A stretch of DNA of 64,000 nt from Paraburkholderia sp. (lineage in GTDB: Bacteria > Pseudomonadota > Gammaproteobacteria > Burkholderiales > Burkholderiaceae), in the NCBI GenBank assembly GCA_004322045.1, contig SCRN01000036.1, positions 1 through 64,000 of the forward strand, read 5' to 3'. Position numbers and translations under genes: made by a program. Numbering within the stretch: position 1 is the stretch's first letter; each line of letters starts with the position of its first letter. The notes under the pieces were generated by a model. It worked only from the letters and a program-made list of their open reading frames with translations, was not told the DNA's origin and ran no database searches. Shown here piece by piece: positions 53,800 through 63,549 of the stretch.

Positions 53800-54198
53800 T
53801 CATTTGCTAGCGTGTTTAGACTGCCACTTCTTCATGTACGCAATTTCTTCATTTTGTGCCTTGATGATGCTGTTGGCCAGTCGCTTCATGTCGGGGTCCT
53901 TACCGTACTTCAGCTCCACCTTCGCCATATCGATGGCGCCCTCATGATGGGGAATCATGTGGGCGACGAAGTCCTTGTCGGTGTTGCCACTGAACGGTGG
54001 GGCGCTCATCTCATTCATCATCTTCTTATCCGCTTCCTTGAATAGAGGTGTTGATGGACTTGAGCCGCTATCTGCCGAACTGGACATATTCATTCCGGGT
54101 ATGGATGCATCCTGCTGGGCATTCGCGGGACGAGTGACGATGGTCAATGTTGCACCTGCGCAGACAAGCACGACTCGAAGGACAGAAAGACTATTCAT
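53800..54198 (-). CDS. DUF305 copper-related exported protein
   Basis: A 132-residue protein from ATG 54198, with AGGAG seven bases upstream. The signal peptide has core LRVVLVCAGATLTIV with cleavage near ANAQQ. The mature chain contains NTDKDFVAHMIPHHEGAIDM near residue 80 and LANSIIKAQNEEIAYMKKW, a clear DUF305 motif; members bind copper through the HxxxHH-like cluster. The Met-rich start (GMNMSS) agrees with metal binding. It follows the permease gene 23 bp downstream. Confidence 0.9.
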   Translation of the reverse strand: MNSLSVLRVVLVCAGATLTIVTRPANAQQDASIPGMNMSSSADSGSSPSTPLFKEADKKMMNEMSAPPFSGNTDKDFVAHMIPHHEGAIDMAKVELKYGKDPDMKRLANSIIKAQNEEIAYMKKWQSKHASK

Positions 54199-54221
54199 TT
54201 TCAATCTCCTGTTGGGGAAGG

Positions 54222-55430
54222 TTATTCTGAGTGGCCATGAGGCTGATGGTCTGAATCGACATGGGATGCACGATGCGCAGGCTCACCGTGGTCGTGCTCA
54301 CCGTCTTCCATCATCCGCATCATTTCTGGGCCGCCTGTTCTGAAGAACACGACCGTCAAGACGACGAAGACAGCACCAAACACGATGTTCAGTACGGTCG
54401 TGTAGTTGAAGGTGATCGTTGCGTCCACAACGGCCGTATGTCGTTCTTGAGGGATCCATCCGAACAGCTGGAACAGTGCTTCGACCACAAGTGCCGAGGA
54501 GACCATCGCGAGGTAAAAGGTCACGGCAAGCAACACCGCCATCCTACCGCCGTAGTATTTCCGATAGATGTTGAGTATGGGAAGGATGATGAGATCGCCA
54601 AAGATGAAAGAAGCAACACCGCCGAAACTGATGCCACCGTTCCACAGCACTGCAGCGAGCGGCACGTTCCCGACGGAGCAGGTGAACGACGCGACTGCAA
54701 TCAGGGGGCCGACAAATGCACCCCAAATCATCGCGGCCGTCGGATGACTGACGAGGAAGAATTGCTGCCAGAAGCTATCGGGCACCCAAGCGCCGAGCGC
54801 TCCGGCGATGAGCAGCCCGATGCCTATGTCGCGCCTCAGCATCGACCAGTTCATCACGTAACTGTGGCTGATTGCTATCCACCCATCCTTGGATGAGAGA
54901 CGTTGCTTCCAGAGGCCGTGCCGTCCACCCATCGACATGGCCGCATGACCTTCCATGCTGCCGGCGATGCCCTTGTTCGCCTGCTCGATAGCTTCGTTCT
55001 TCAGCGAGTCCTTGAGAACGAACCGGAAGAGCAACACCAGGACGAAAATCATGATTGGGCCACCGACGAACTCGGCAGCTGCGAACTGCCAGGCAATCAG
55101 CACCCACATCAGCATGCCAAGTTCGAGCACGAGGTTCGTCGCCGCGAACTGGAATGCAATTGCGGAGGTGAAGTCGCCCCCCTTGCGCACGATAGAGCGG
55201 GCCATGGCGACAGCGGCATAGGAGCAGGAGGAGGATGCAGCCCCGAGCAGGCTGGCGACCGTCAGTGAGCGAGGTGACGCGTCAGGTAGAAGCTTAGACA
55301 TCTCTGACTTCGAGACAGCGACTTCAATCACGGCGGAGAACAGGAAGCCGAGACTCAATCCCCAGAATATCTGCCACAACATCGTGAAGGTCATCCAGAA
55401 CGCGCGACCGAGGGCAATGACAATTTGCAT
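54222..55430 (-). CDS. YraQ/ArsP-type permease (DUF318)
   Basis: A 402-residue membrane protein from ATG 55430, with AGGAGG five bases upstream. About ten helices; SSSCSYAAVAMARSIVRKGG near 60 and FTCSVGNVPLAAVLWNGGIS near 260 are the duplicated Ser/Cys/Asn motif of the permease family including YraQ and ArsP. These transport organo-arsenicals or unknown small molecules. The C-terminus is His-rich (DGEHDHGEPAHRASH). The start codon is one base from the stop of the broken YVTN gene upstream, so the permease was once translated with it. Confidence 0.88.
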   Translation of the reverse strand: MQIVIALGRAFWMTFTMLWQIFWGLSLGFLFSAVIEVAVSKSEMSKLLPDASPRSLTVASLLGAASSSCSYAAVAMARSIVRKGGDFTSAIAFQFAATNLVLELGMLMWVLIAWQFAAAEFVGGPIMIFVLVLLFRFVLKDSLKNEAIEQANKGIAGSMEGHAAMSMGGRHGLWKQRLSSKDGWIAISHSYVMNWSMLRRDIGIGLLIAGALGAWVPDSFWQQFFLVSHPTAAMIWGAFVGPLIAVASFTCSVGNVPLAAVLWNGGISFGGVASFIFGDLIILPILNIYRKYYGGRMAVLLAVTFYLAMVSSALVVEALFQLFGWIPQERHTAVVDATITFNYTTVLNIVFGAVFVVLTVVFFRTGGPEMMRMMEDGEHDHGEPAHRASHVDSDHQPHGHSE

Positions 55431-55431
55431 C

Positions 55432-56130
55432 TCAACCTCCTGCATGAATACCTCCATACCAGCAGTACGTGGTAATAGCAAAAATGCCGTGCGGCGATTT
55501 CACGACGTTGATGGTGTTAACGAGTTTCAGCGTTTGCGTATCGATGACCTCGACGTAACGGGTGAACCCGAACGTCACCTACAGGTATCTCTCGTCGGGC
55601 GTCGGTTCCATGCCGTCGCGGCCGGGCAGCCGATAAGTGATGGTCCCGAGCGAGCGGAGTTTATGCGCGCCCTTGTCCGTATGAATGATCGTCACGATTT
55701 TGCTTGCCCACCAGTCGATGAGGGCAGCCTCAGCATCGATCATGCCCGCCACCAGGTAAGTTGCCGCCCAGCGTGAGCCAAAGGCCAGCGGGCGCTGTTC
55801 CGATCGGCATCTTCCACAGCGCGGTCGGGCTCGAGAGGTCAATCGCCGCTACATCACCTGCGACCTGCAGCGTCACGAAGACGATTTTGCTGTTAGCAGG
55901 AAAAATCACGTGACTGGGCATCGTTGGCAGCCGCACACGTTTGGCACGCGCGAAGTTCCTGCCGTCGAAGTGGTAGATTTTCACCTGGTCGAGCCGCAGG
56001 CCGTCGTTTGATGAACCGTTTCCTGTCGTACGAAAAGCCGAGCTGGTATTGGTCCTCGATCTCCGGCATCCACCACTGAATCTTGCCACCTCTTGGGCCA
56101 AGAATGACGAGTTGGTTGGACACGGAGTTC
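55432..56130 (-). pseudogene. YVTN-type beta-propeller protein, broken by two frameshifts and a TAG
   Basis: Three frames together give one propeller: SNQLVILGPRGGKIQWWMPE (56030-56126), then PSHVIFPANSKIVFVTLQVA and AAIDLSSPTALWKMPIGTAP (55770-55930), then YLVAGMIDAEAALIDWWASK (55680-55760). The last frame hits TAG at 55579-55581 in ERYL-stop-VTFGFTRYVEV, then continues intact to a stop at 55432. The breaks near 56015 and 55765 are single-base frameshifts. The family gives exported YncE-like proteins. It was the first gene of the permease/DUF305 operon and is now dead. Confidence 0.65.
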
Positions 56131-56546
56131 GCATGACATATCCTTAACCGCGAATGACGTCGACGCTTTCGCGATGCAGATCCATGATCGATTCCACGAT
56201 AGCAAGTTTGAGACGGCAAGTCGGGCCGCTCCAGCCGTGACGCGTCGTCCCGATACAACCGTTCGAAAATCCGGTCGATTTGTTGCGGCACAATCGCATT
56301 TCCATGATTAGGGGTCGATGCCAATAGATAGGCACATGCTGGCCTCGCAGCGCGTCATTGGGTAGACGTCGTTAATCGATCGCGTATAAACGGTCATCCG
56401 GCCGATTGCTGCTGCCATGGTGACCGCGACCGGACGATCTTTTCCGCAATTGCGGGAGCATGCGATCGGTCCCCACGGTCGGGAAGTGCCGGCCTTTGAC
56501 CGGTGCGCGCATCGGCTGTGTACTGTGAAGGAGGCCGTGCAAGCGA
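56131..56546. other. Region upstream of the broken propeller gene, no intact gene
   Basis: About 416 bases. Possible traces of the propeller's N-terminal end are mixed with shadow frames; none forms a continuous product or has a ribosome site. It also lies just downstream of the ABC1 kinase stop. Confidence 0.35.
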
Positions 56547-58247
56547 TTAAAATTTGCCCGATCGCAGGATGACGATGGCCCACGCGAGCCCCATCGCGCC
56601 GGCGACGACAAATCCCGCAAGTCCCAGTAGCGATAGACCGGCATAATGCGGGCCGCTATGCAGCGTTGTGACGATCGAGGATCCGATCACCACGCTCGCG
56701 ATGATCAGACTCAAGCTGAGCCGGTTGCTTGCACGGTCGAGGTGCGCCTCCAGCCCCTGCAACCGGTTGTGTTCGACGTGAAGCGTTGCCTTGCCGCTGC
56801 CCAGTACGTCAACTGCACGGTTCAGAATATCGGGAAGGCTGGCGGCAATGCGATGCAGCGAGCGCAACGTACGGAACCCACCGGCAAATTGACTGGCGGG
56901 GTTCCATCCTTGCAGCAGCCGGCGGCCGAGCAGGCGAGGTGCGTAGTCATGCAGGGAGGTGAGCGTATTGAAGCCTGGATCAATAGCGAGCGCCTGCGAT
57001 TCGACCAGCATGAACGCCTTCGAGACCAGCAGGAATGGGCGGGGTAAGCGGATCTCGTGCCGTTGGCTGAGCAGCGCGAACTGACGCACGATTTCGCCGA
57101 ACGAGTAGCCTTTTCCCGCTACCTCGTAGTACGCGTTGAGTGCCTCTGAGACATCGCGGGTAAAGTCCTCGCGGTCAATCTGTTCGGCGGCCACGCCCAT
57201 TTCGAAGTACGCGTCCACCGGCCAAGAAGCATCGGCCGAGCTGACCGCCAGAATGAGCTACGCAAGCGCCTCCTGGTCGTGCGCCGACAGCTCTCCCATG
57301 ATGCCGAAATCGTGGAAGCAGAGCCGGCTATCGGCGAGGATGAACACGTTGCCGGGATGCGGGTCACCGTGGAAGAAGCCGTGCTCAAAGACCTGTTTCA
57401 GGAACGACGCCATCAGCGTCGCAGCAAGCCGTTGTCGCTTCGCGGGGTCGGCTGGCGGCTGCTGTGCGAGCTTGTGGCCAAGGCTGCGTTCCATCGTCAA
57501 GACGCGGCGGGTGGTGAGCTCCCAGTAGATGCGCGGCACGTATACGCCAGAGTCGTCCTTGAAGTTTTCGCGCAGCCGGTCACCGTTGCGCCCTTCAATC
57601 TGGTAGTCCAGCTCATCGGAGATGAGCCTCGCGAACTCTTCGACGAGTTCTGATGGGCCAAACCGGCGACTCTCCGGGATATGCTTTTCCAGTTGACGGG
57701 CGAGAAGCCGCATGATGCCGACGTCCGCGTGAATGACGGGCTCGATGCCGGGACGCTGAACTTTGACGACGACGCTCGCGCCATCCTGGAGGCAAGCCGA
57801 GTGAACCTGTCCGATCGATGCGGCCGCAAGCGGCATCTCATCAAATGTCGGAAACAGTTCGTGAACGGGGCTGCCCAGTTCGCGCTCGATGATCGCGCGG
57901 GCCTGCGTCCCCGGAAACCCGCCAACGTTGTCCTGGAGCCTTTGCAACTCGCTGATCCAGGTTTCGGGCAGCAGGTCGCGCCGGAGGCTAAGAAGCTGGC
58001 CGAACTTGACGAACGCAGGTCCGAGCCGCTCGAGCATTTCACGAAACCGCTCCGCATCATGATTGCCCGCCTCTACGGCTTCGGATGTCGTATCGATTGC
58101 CTGGCCGCCGACCCGCAGCCGTGCCACATAATGCGACCAGCCGGCGCTGGCGATCGCCTGCAGGATCTGTACGAGTCGCGGGAACCGGGCCGAGACGGGC
58201 TGGCCAACAGGTTCGTCATCTTGACTGGAATCGGCCGTGGAGGTCAC
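56547..58247 (-). pseudogene. ABC1/UbiB-family kinase interrupted by an in-frame TAG
   Basis: A 566-codon frame from GTG 58247, with AAAGGAG seven bases upstream, to 56547, broken only by TAG at 57258-57260. Before it: FVKFGQLLSLRRDLLPETW, AAASIGQVHSA, FFHGDPHPGNVFI and HDFGIMGEL (the last two are the ATP/Mg motifs). After it the same frame continues LILAVSSADASWPVDAYFEM to two C-terminal membrane helices near 56570-56680. CAG to TAG is the simplest origin. UbiB-type proteins are atypical kinases/ATPases of ubiquinone or lipid metabolism at the membrane. The first 329 residues form nearly the full kinase core, so a truncated protein may still be made. Confidence 0.75.
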
Positions 58248-58456
58248 CCGTTTTCTCCTTTACCATAGCGCGCTCGAAGATCGAGAGAACCATAACAGCG
58301 GGGGTAGCAGACATTGTGACGACGCCTCGGCTTGCTGCTAAATCTCGAGCGCTGTGCTCACTGGCAGGCACTTTGCTCCCGCATACGCCGTTGCAAGCAC
58401 CAAGCAGTGAAACGGCTTGCGGAGTCGGTGCCTAGTGCATTGTCGGTTTGCTCGAC

Positions 58457-58591
58457 TTACTTATGTTTCCTGCGACGGCGCACGAACAGACCACGACCAA
58501 TGCGCCGCAAATCAAACTCATGATGGAGAAATACCAGGACGCCCATCGCAGCCAGTCCAACCCACACGAGATGATTCAACATCCAGGTCAT
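58457..58591 (-). CDS. 44-residue single-helix membrane protein
   Basis: A short gene, missed by length cut-offs, with TTGGAGG five bases before ATG 58591. The product reads MTWMLNHLVWVGLAAMGVLV, FLHHEFDLRRIG and then an Arg/Lys-rich end (VRRRRKHK). One transmembrane helix with a cytosolic basic tail, like small regulators of membrane enzymes. It lies 210 bp upstream of the ABC1 kinase start on the same strand and downstream of an FNR-type box (58796-58809). No family recognised. Confidence 0.6.
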   Translation of the reverse strand: MTWMLNHLVWVGLAAMGVLVFLHHEFDLRRIGRGLFVRRRRKHK

Positions 58592-59016
58592 CGCGGCCTC
58601 CAACGGAATGTCGTTGCCGAAACTCACGCGCGTTCTATGGTTCTATGAGCGATGCGTTAGCCAACGTCCTGTGCAACGGTGGTCTATTGTTTCCGCAAGC
58701 ATGCCTCCTGTCTGCCTATCGCACGTGCTGTAATTCGTGCCTAGACGCGCGTCAGTTTGCTGCTATCACACTATTGCCCCAGCGACGCCCGTCGCTTGAC
58801 CGGGATCAATGGATGCAATTGTTGGTTGAAAGGTGCTCTCACCCATGAAGCAGCAAGGGTTCGCCGCGAGATTCGGCCCCCCAATTGTCCGCCGAATTGC
58901 GAGCCTTCGAGGGCATCGGCGGCGCCCGTTGGGCTTGCGGTCGCCTGCCATTTCCGTAGGCGGATCACGCGGTGACGCGGAAGCTGGGCGTCGCGGTGGC
59001 ACCACTAAAACCACAG
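58592..59016. other. Intergenic region with an FNR box
   Basis: About 425 bases containing only the box at 58796-58809 and shadow frames. It separates the 44-residue gene from the 73-residue gene; both are on the minus strand. Confidence 0.45.
58796..58809. promoter_or_regulatory. FNR/ANR box
   Basis: TTGACCGGGATCAA: half-sites TTGAC and ATCAA, 4-base spacer, matching the relaxed consensus. About 205 bases upstream of the small membrane gene (58591) and ABC1 kinase group. Confidence 0.55.
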
Positions 59017-59238
59017 TCACCCAGTGCGCCGGGGTCCGGTTGGCCAGTCGATGAACGCGAGCAGCCATAGACCAATCAGGTTCAGCAGCGGAACCAGGGC
59101 CAGGATTGACCAGAATGGCGACAGGCCAATCCGCATCAGAATGCGCCCGATGGGGTAGAGCAGCACGACCGCCATCACAACGTAGACGATCCAGTGTGCC
59201 AGTCCATATCCGGCCATGCCGGTCCAGTGATACATCAT
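59017..59238 (-). CDS. 73-residue membrane protein, unknown
   Basis: A small protein from ATG 59238 with GAGGTGC upstream. Two hydrophobic segments: LAHWIVYVVMAVVLLYPIGR and FWSILALVPLLNLIGLWLLA. The N-terminus is His-containing (MMYHWTGMAGYG). Similar short proteins often accompany CopA/cupredoxin genes in betaproteobacteria. It is 51 bp downstream of the cupredoxin gene and in the same direction, so it is likely part of the copper operon. Confidence 0.7.
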   Translation of the reverse strand: MMYHWTGMAGYGLAHWIVYVVMAVVLLYPIGRILMRIGLSPFWSILALVPLLNLIGLWLLAFIDWPTGPRRTG

Positions 59239-59289
59239 GATGCACCTCGCGGGAGGAAATCAGGTTTCGCCTTCCTGCGTCGTATCGGC

Positions 59290-59667
59290 CTATTCGACGA
59301 CGAGGCGTCCGCGGAACATGCCCATGGGGCAGGCGAAGGCGTATTCGCCGGGCTTTTCGGGCATCAATTCCACCGATACGAGCTTGCCGGTCGGCAGGTC
59401 TGCACTCTTGTTGAAGTCGGCGAAGATGACCTTGTCCGAGCAGCCGGCAGTTTCCTCTCGCCGGAAGGTCAACCGCACTGGCTTGCCATGCTGGACGACG
59501 ATCGTGTCCGGCGTGTAGCCGCCTTTGACGAGAATCATCGCCTCCTGGTAGCCGCTGCCTGTCTGCGCCGCCTGCGTTCCCCTCGAGCGTTTCAGCCAGA
59601 AGAACCAGACAATAAAGGCGACCAGAGCCAGTCCGAGAAGAAGCACGATCCAGCGATCGGGTGTCAT
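59290..59667 (-). CDS. Cupredoxin-domain protein, membrane anchored
   Basis: A 125-residue protein. An N-terminal membrane helix ([18 protein letters not shown]) precedes a cupredoxin domain (about 40-125) with [31 protein letters not shown] and a terminal CPMGMFRG. The Cys and Met residues around FACPMGM suit copper binding as in EfeO/cupredoxin-like periplasmic domains. The start overlaps the CopA stop (ATGA), so they are translated together: the protein may take up or buffer copper exported by CopA. Confidence 0.85.
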   Translation of the reverse strand: MTPDRWIVLLLGLALVAFIVWFFWLKRSRGTQAAQTGSGYQEAMILVKGGYTPDTIVVQHGKPVRLTFRREETAGCSDKVIFADFNKSADLPTGKLVSVELMPEKPGEYAFACPMGMFRGRLVVE

Positions 59668-62219
59668 GGCGCGATCCTCCGTGGCTTGAAGAAGCGCAGG
59701 CGATTGGCGTTAGTCACGACGGTGACGGAACTGAACGCCATCGCGGCGGCAGCGATGATGGGCGACAGCAGGATGCCGAGGAAGGGATAGAGCACCCCCA
59801 TGGCCACGGGCAAGCCAAGCCCGTTGTAGCCGAACGCACCGAGCAGGTTCTGGCGCACGTTGCGCATGGTTGCGCGGCTGATCTCGATGGCGGTCGCGAT
59901 GCCGGTCAGGCTTCCCTTGATCAGCGTGATATCGCTTGCCTCGATTGCCACATCCGTGCCGGTGCCGATCGCAAAGCCGACATCGGCCTGGGCAAGGGCT
60001 GGTGCGTCATTGATGCCGTCGCCCACCATACCCACTTTCTTGCCCTCAAGCTGCAGCTTCCGGACTTCGTGCGCCTTGTCGTCGGGAAGCACTTCGGAAA
60101 GCACCCGCTCGATGCCCACCTGTCGCGCGATCGCGTCTGCGGTACGCCGGTTGTCGCCCGTCAGCATGACCACTTCGATACCGAGATGCCGAAGTGTCTC
60201 GATGGCAGCCTTCGAATCGGGCTTGACGGTGTCGGCTACCGCAACAAGGCCGGCCGCCTGCGCGTCGATTGCCACGTACATCGGCGTTTTCCCTTCGGAA
60301 GCGAGCCGTTCCCAGGCTGCATCGAGGGCTTGAATCGCAATCCCCCGATCGCGCATGAGCTTCGCGTTTCCAAGCAGCACCTCATGACCGTCGATTCGGC
60401 CGCTCACCCCGTGGCCTGGAATCGCTGCAAAGCCATCCGTTGGCGCAAGCGTGGCGCCTCTTGCCTGCGCTCCCTTGACGATCGCTTCGCCAAGCGGGTG
60501 CTCCGATCCCTGCTCGAGCGACGCGGCCAGCCCGAGGACGTCGTTTTCGCTGCGCGCGCCCGCCACGAGGACGTCAGTCAGTGCGGGTTCGCCCCGCGTG
60601 ATCGTTCCGGTCTTGTCCAGAACGATGGCGTCGAGCCGTTGTGCGCTTTGCAGCGCGTCACCCGAGCGGATCAGGATGCCGTTTTCGGCGCCCTTACCAA
60701 TGCCGACCGTCAGCGACGTCGGCGTCGCGAGGCCGAGTGCACACGGGCAGGCGATGATCAGCGTCGTCACGAACACGATGGTCGCATACACGAAGCGGGG
60801 TTCGGGGCCGACGATGTACCAGACAACAAAGGCAAGCACAGCGAGGATCATCACTGCCGGGACGAAGTAACCAGATACGGCGTCCACGACGCGCTGGATC
60901 GGCGCCTTCGAGCTCTGCGCGTCCTTGACCATGCGCACAATGTTCGCCAGCGCCGTATCCTTGCCGACCTTGGTTGCCCGGAACTGGAAGCTACCCGTCT
61001 TGTTGAGCGTCGCGCCGATGACTTCGTCGCCTACGCGCTTCTCTACCGGCATCGATTCCCCGGTAATCATCGATTCGTCGACCGCGCTCGCGCCGTCCGT
61101 CACATCGCCATCAACGGGAATCTTCTCTCCGGGCCGCACGATGACGGTATCACCCACCAGTACCTCTTCCACCGGCAGGTCGACTTCCTTCCCGTCACGT
61201 ATTACCCGCGCATTTTTCGCCTGCAGGCCGATCAGCTTCCTGATCGCTTCCGAGGTGCGGCCCTTCGCCTTGAGTTCCAGCGCAAGACCCAGCACGACCA
61301 GCGCGGTTACCACGTCGCTGACGTCCCAGAACACCTCGGCGAGCGACATGCGCGGAAATAGCCCCGGCCACGCTACCGCGACAATCGAGTAGAGAAAGGC
61401 CGCACTGATGCCGATCGCAATCAGCGTGTGCATGTTGGCAGAGCGATGCTTGAGTGCGTCCCACATGCCGCTGTAGAACTGGGAGCCGGACCAGAACATG
61501 ACCGGCAGGCTGAGCACGCCCAGCAATGCCCATACGACACGCCGGGTGTCACCGCCGGCCGGCATCCACTCGCGCAGCGCTGGAATCAGCTCAGGGTAAC
61601 TCAGACCCATGACCGGTATTGAGATCGCAGCGGCGAACCAGAACTTGCGCATGAGCGTGTGGTATTCATCGCGTTGCACCGCGTCCTCCGGACTGGCTTC
61701 GGCCTCCTCCGTCGTTTTTGGCGCTTTGGGTTCGGCGACGCGATATCCTGCCGATTCGATCGATTGCCGCAAGTCCGCAAACGATGTCTTTTCCGGCAGG
61801 TACTCGACATCCGCGGCACCCGGCGCCAGGCTGGCGCGTGCCGAAACGACCCCGGGCGTCGTCTGGAGTGCAAGCTCAACGCGTGTCACGCAGGAGCTGC
61901 AGTGCATGTGCCGGATCGGAATCCGCGCCTTGGCCGTCCCAGCGGTATAGCCGGCCATACGGATTGCTTGGAGCAGATCAATGACCCGGGCCCGCGCGGG
62001 ATCGAAATGGATGCTGGCGAGACGACTGGCGAGATTGACCTGCGCGCTATGCACCCCGGCGAGGGCGCCAAGCGCCTTCTCGATTGCAGTGGGACAGTGA
62101 GGGCACGTCATCCCACCGATGGAGAGCTCGATGTGCTCCAGCTTGTGACCCGTTGCGGGCATCAGGTTCTCACGATGGGCGACTGGAATCGGCGTTACGG
62201 TTGCGAGTTTCTCATTCAT
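59664..62219 (-). CDS. copA: Copper-translocating P1B-type ATPase (CopA)
   Basis: An 851-residue ATPase. Two heavy-metal-binding domains: GGMTCPHC near residue 36 and a variant HMHCSSC near 104. The translocation motif is CPC in [20 protein letters not shown] (near 488), phosphorylation at [11 protein letters not shown] (near 532), hinge [18 protein letters not shown] and C-terminal [15 protein letters not shown]. These show a monovalent copper (or silver) exporter at the inner membrane. Overlaps the cupredoxin gene. A separate YHS-domain gene is upstream (62380-62568). The copper regulator (CueR/CopR) was not found in the window. Confidence 0.95.
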   Translation of the reverse strand: MNEKLATVTPIPVAHRENLMPATGHKLEHIELSIGGMTCPHCPTAIEKALGALAGVHSAQVNLASRLASIHFDPARARVIDLLQAIRMAGYTAGTAKARIPIRHMHCSSCVTRVELALQTTPGVVSARASLAPGAADVEYLPEKTSFADLRQSIESAGYRVAEPKAPKTTEEAEASPEDAVQRDEYHTLMRKFWFAAAISIPVMGLSYPELIPALREWMPAGGDTRRVVWALLGVLSLPVMFWSGSQFYSGMWDALKHRSANMHTLIAIGISAAFLYSIVAVAWPGLFPRMSLAEVFWDVSDVVTALVVLGLALELKAKGRTSEAIRKLIGLQAKNARVIRDGKEVDLPVEEVLVGDTVIVRPGEKIPVDGDVTDGASAVDESMITGESMPVEKRVGDEVIGATLNKTGSFQFRATKVGKDTALANIVRMVKDAQSSKAPIQRVVDAVSGYFVPAVMILAVLAFVVWYIVGPEPRFVYATIVFVTTLIIACPCALGLATPTSLTVGIGKGAENGILIRSGDALQSAQRLDAIVLDKTGTITRGEPALTDVLVAGARSENDVLGLAASLEQGSEHPLGEAIVKGAQARGATLAPTDGFAAIPGHGVSGRIDGHEVLLGNAKLMRDRGIAIQALDAAWERLASEGKTPMYVAIDAQAAGLVAVADTVKPDSKAAIETLRHLGIEVVMLTGDNRRTADAIARQVGIERVLSEVLPDDKAHEVRKLQLEGKKVGMVGDGINDAPALAQADVGFAIGTGTDVAIEASDITLIKGSLTGIATAIEISRATMRNVRQNLLGAFGYNGLGLPVAMGVLYPFLGILLSPIIAAAAMAFSSVTVVTNANRLRFFKPRRIAP

Positions 62220-62379
62220 GGAGTCCTCACTCGTCCTTCGCTCGTTGGCCCCGGTCTTCGACCAGAGCTTGCCTGATGGTGGAATCCCGTGCCGGGAGCC
62301 TGAAGTATTTCTCGAGCCGTAGAGGCACCGTCAGGGGCGTAACGCGTTGAAAATTGACCAGCCCCCTGTAAGGGCATCG

Positions 62380-62568
62380 TTAGCATCCGTGACGCCGGGC
62401 ATGCTCGGGGGAAGAGCCTCGCGGCGTCACGTATTGATCGGGGTTCGCCAAGAATTTCTCGTGGCACGACGTGGAGCAGAAGTGGTAGGTCCGCTCAAGA
62501 ACGACCTCCGTTGCTGCCGCCTTTTCGGTATCGATCTGCATGCCGCAGACCGGATCAGTGGTTTCCAT
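62380..62568 (-). CDS. Small YHS-domain protein
   Basis: A 62-residue protein from ATG 62568 with AAAGGAG upstream. The YHS motif is complete: DPVCGMQIDTEKA followed by TYHFCSTSCHEKFLANPDQY. Cys and His residues should bind metal, as in the small YHS proteins next to CopA. C-terminal tail is basic (EHARRHGC). It lies 160 bp upstream of CopA in the same direction; the FNR-like box at 62665-62678 is in its upstream region. Confidence 0.85.
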   Translation of the reverse strand: METTDPVCGMQIDTEKAAATEVVLERTYHFCSTSCHEKFLANPDQYVTPRGSSPEHARRHGC

Positions 62569-62664
62569 CTTTGCTCGCTCCTTTCGGTTCAGTCAATTCC
62601 CCTTTGAAGCCGGGGGACATACAAGTGACCTCACCCACTGTGGCGCCAACGCGGGTCCGACTGT

Positions 62665-62678
62665 TTGATCTGGATTAA
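62665..62678. promoter_or_regulatory. FNR/ANR-like box, one mismatch
   Basis: TTGATCTGGATTAA: TTGAT half-site, second half ATTAA with one mismatch to ATCAA. 97 bases upstream of the YHS/CopA group start (62568). Confidence 0.4.
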
Positions 62679-63074
62679 CCTTTCGCGCCAAGCCGGCGAG
62701 AACGAACGCACAGCAAGGCATCGGGGATACGACCCGTCGCGATCGCACCACTCACGCCCGCTACCTGAATCTAGTCGCCAGCCTGTATCGATTCGACACG
62801 CACGCTTCGTGGAACTGGCTGCTTCGCCCGTCCAGACAACCACATGCCTCTCCGCTTCGACTCGTGGCGCCGTCGCGATGCCGCGCCCCGATTCCCGACT
62901 TGGCAGCGCGACGGCGCCGCGGGACGTTGCGGGGGCGACCAGGGCTATTGGGAAAACGTCTGGGCGGGGGGCCGAGGGGCGCAGGCAAGCGCGGCGCGAA
63001 ATGCCCCATCAATGCCTCAATGCCGTTCACGTCACGTGACAGCGACCAGTACTGAACGTGCCCGCAGAGGGCGA

Positions 63075-63088
63075 TTGACGTGGATCAA
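63075..63088. promoter_or_regulatory. FNR/ANR box
   Basis: TTGACGTGGATCAA: TTGAC and ATCAA with 4-base spacer. It stands upstream of the plus-strand ICMT remnant (63225) and so probably once served that gene. Confidence 0.55.
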
Positions 63089-63224
63089 GAATCGGCAGCG
63101 CCAGCAGAGCAGTGTGGAAACCTCATCGGCGACGCATGGCCGTCAGACGGCCGCGATGCTAGGCCGTCGGGCATGAAAGATCGATCTGGCTCGCCGTGCG
63201 TACTCTCCCGGACGGGACGGCGTT

Positions 63225-63549
63225 GGGTACGCGTTGCTCCTTGTTAGCGTCGGAACGTTCATTCGGGGCTGGCGGGAGCTGTACCTGGCGCACTGGGAAA
63301 ACAGGCTCGCGGCCGAAGGGATGTACGCAATGGTCAGACACCCCCCGGTACACGGGCCCGTTCATTGCCCTGTTTGGGGACGGCGTCATGCACTGACCAA
63401 CGGTATTTTCGGTAACGCTATTTCCTCTCATCCTCGTCGCCTATACCTTGCTGGCGTACGGGGAGGAGAAGCAGATGCTCGTACGGTTTTGTGCACAATA
63501 TCGTACGTATGGGGCTCTGGTCCCCATGTTCTGGCCACGCCTGCGGTGA
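63225..63549 (+). pseudogene. Second ICMT-like methyltransferase, split over three frames
   Basis: Frame A: FIRGWRELYLAHWENRLAAE, then GMYAMVRHP. Frame B: YTGPFIALFGDGVMH and a stop. Frame C: FPLILVAYTLLAYGEEKQML, then VRFCAQYRTYGALVPMFWPR, stopping at 63549. In order these are the C-terminal half of an isoprenylcysteine methyltransferase, including the RHP(Q)YTG site. Two single-base shifts break it, near 63350 and 63420. The intact relative at 48647 has the same motif RHPQYVGF. The 5' half is not found in the window. Confidence 0.65.

Larger units (their letters stand above)
62569..63224. other. Intergenic region with two FNR-like boxes, no intact gene
   Basis: About 656 bases without a convincing frame. 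It carries boxes at 62665-62678 and 63075-63088. Long shadow frames are Arg/Ser-rich and lack ribosome sites. Confidence 0.5.

Noticed and set aside
37413-57260. Three in-frame TAG codons in otherwise coherent frames (37473, 55579, 57258), suggesting amber readthrough
   Set aside because: Two of the three frames also carry other damage or no homology, and no suppressor tRNA or pyrrolysine genes are visible. Ordinary gene decay explains them.
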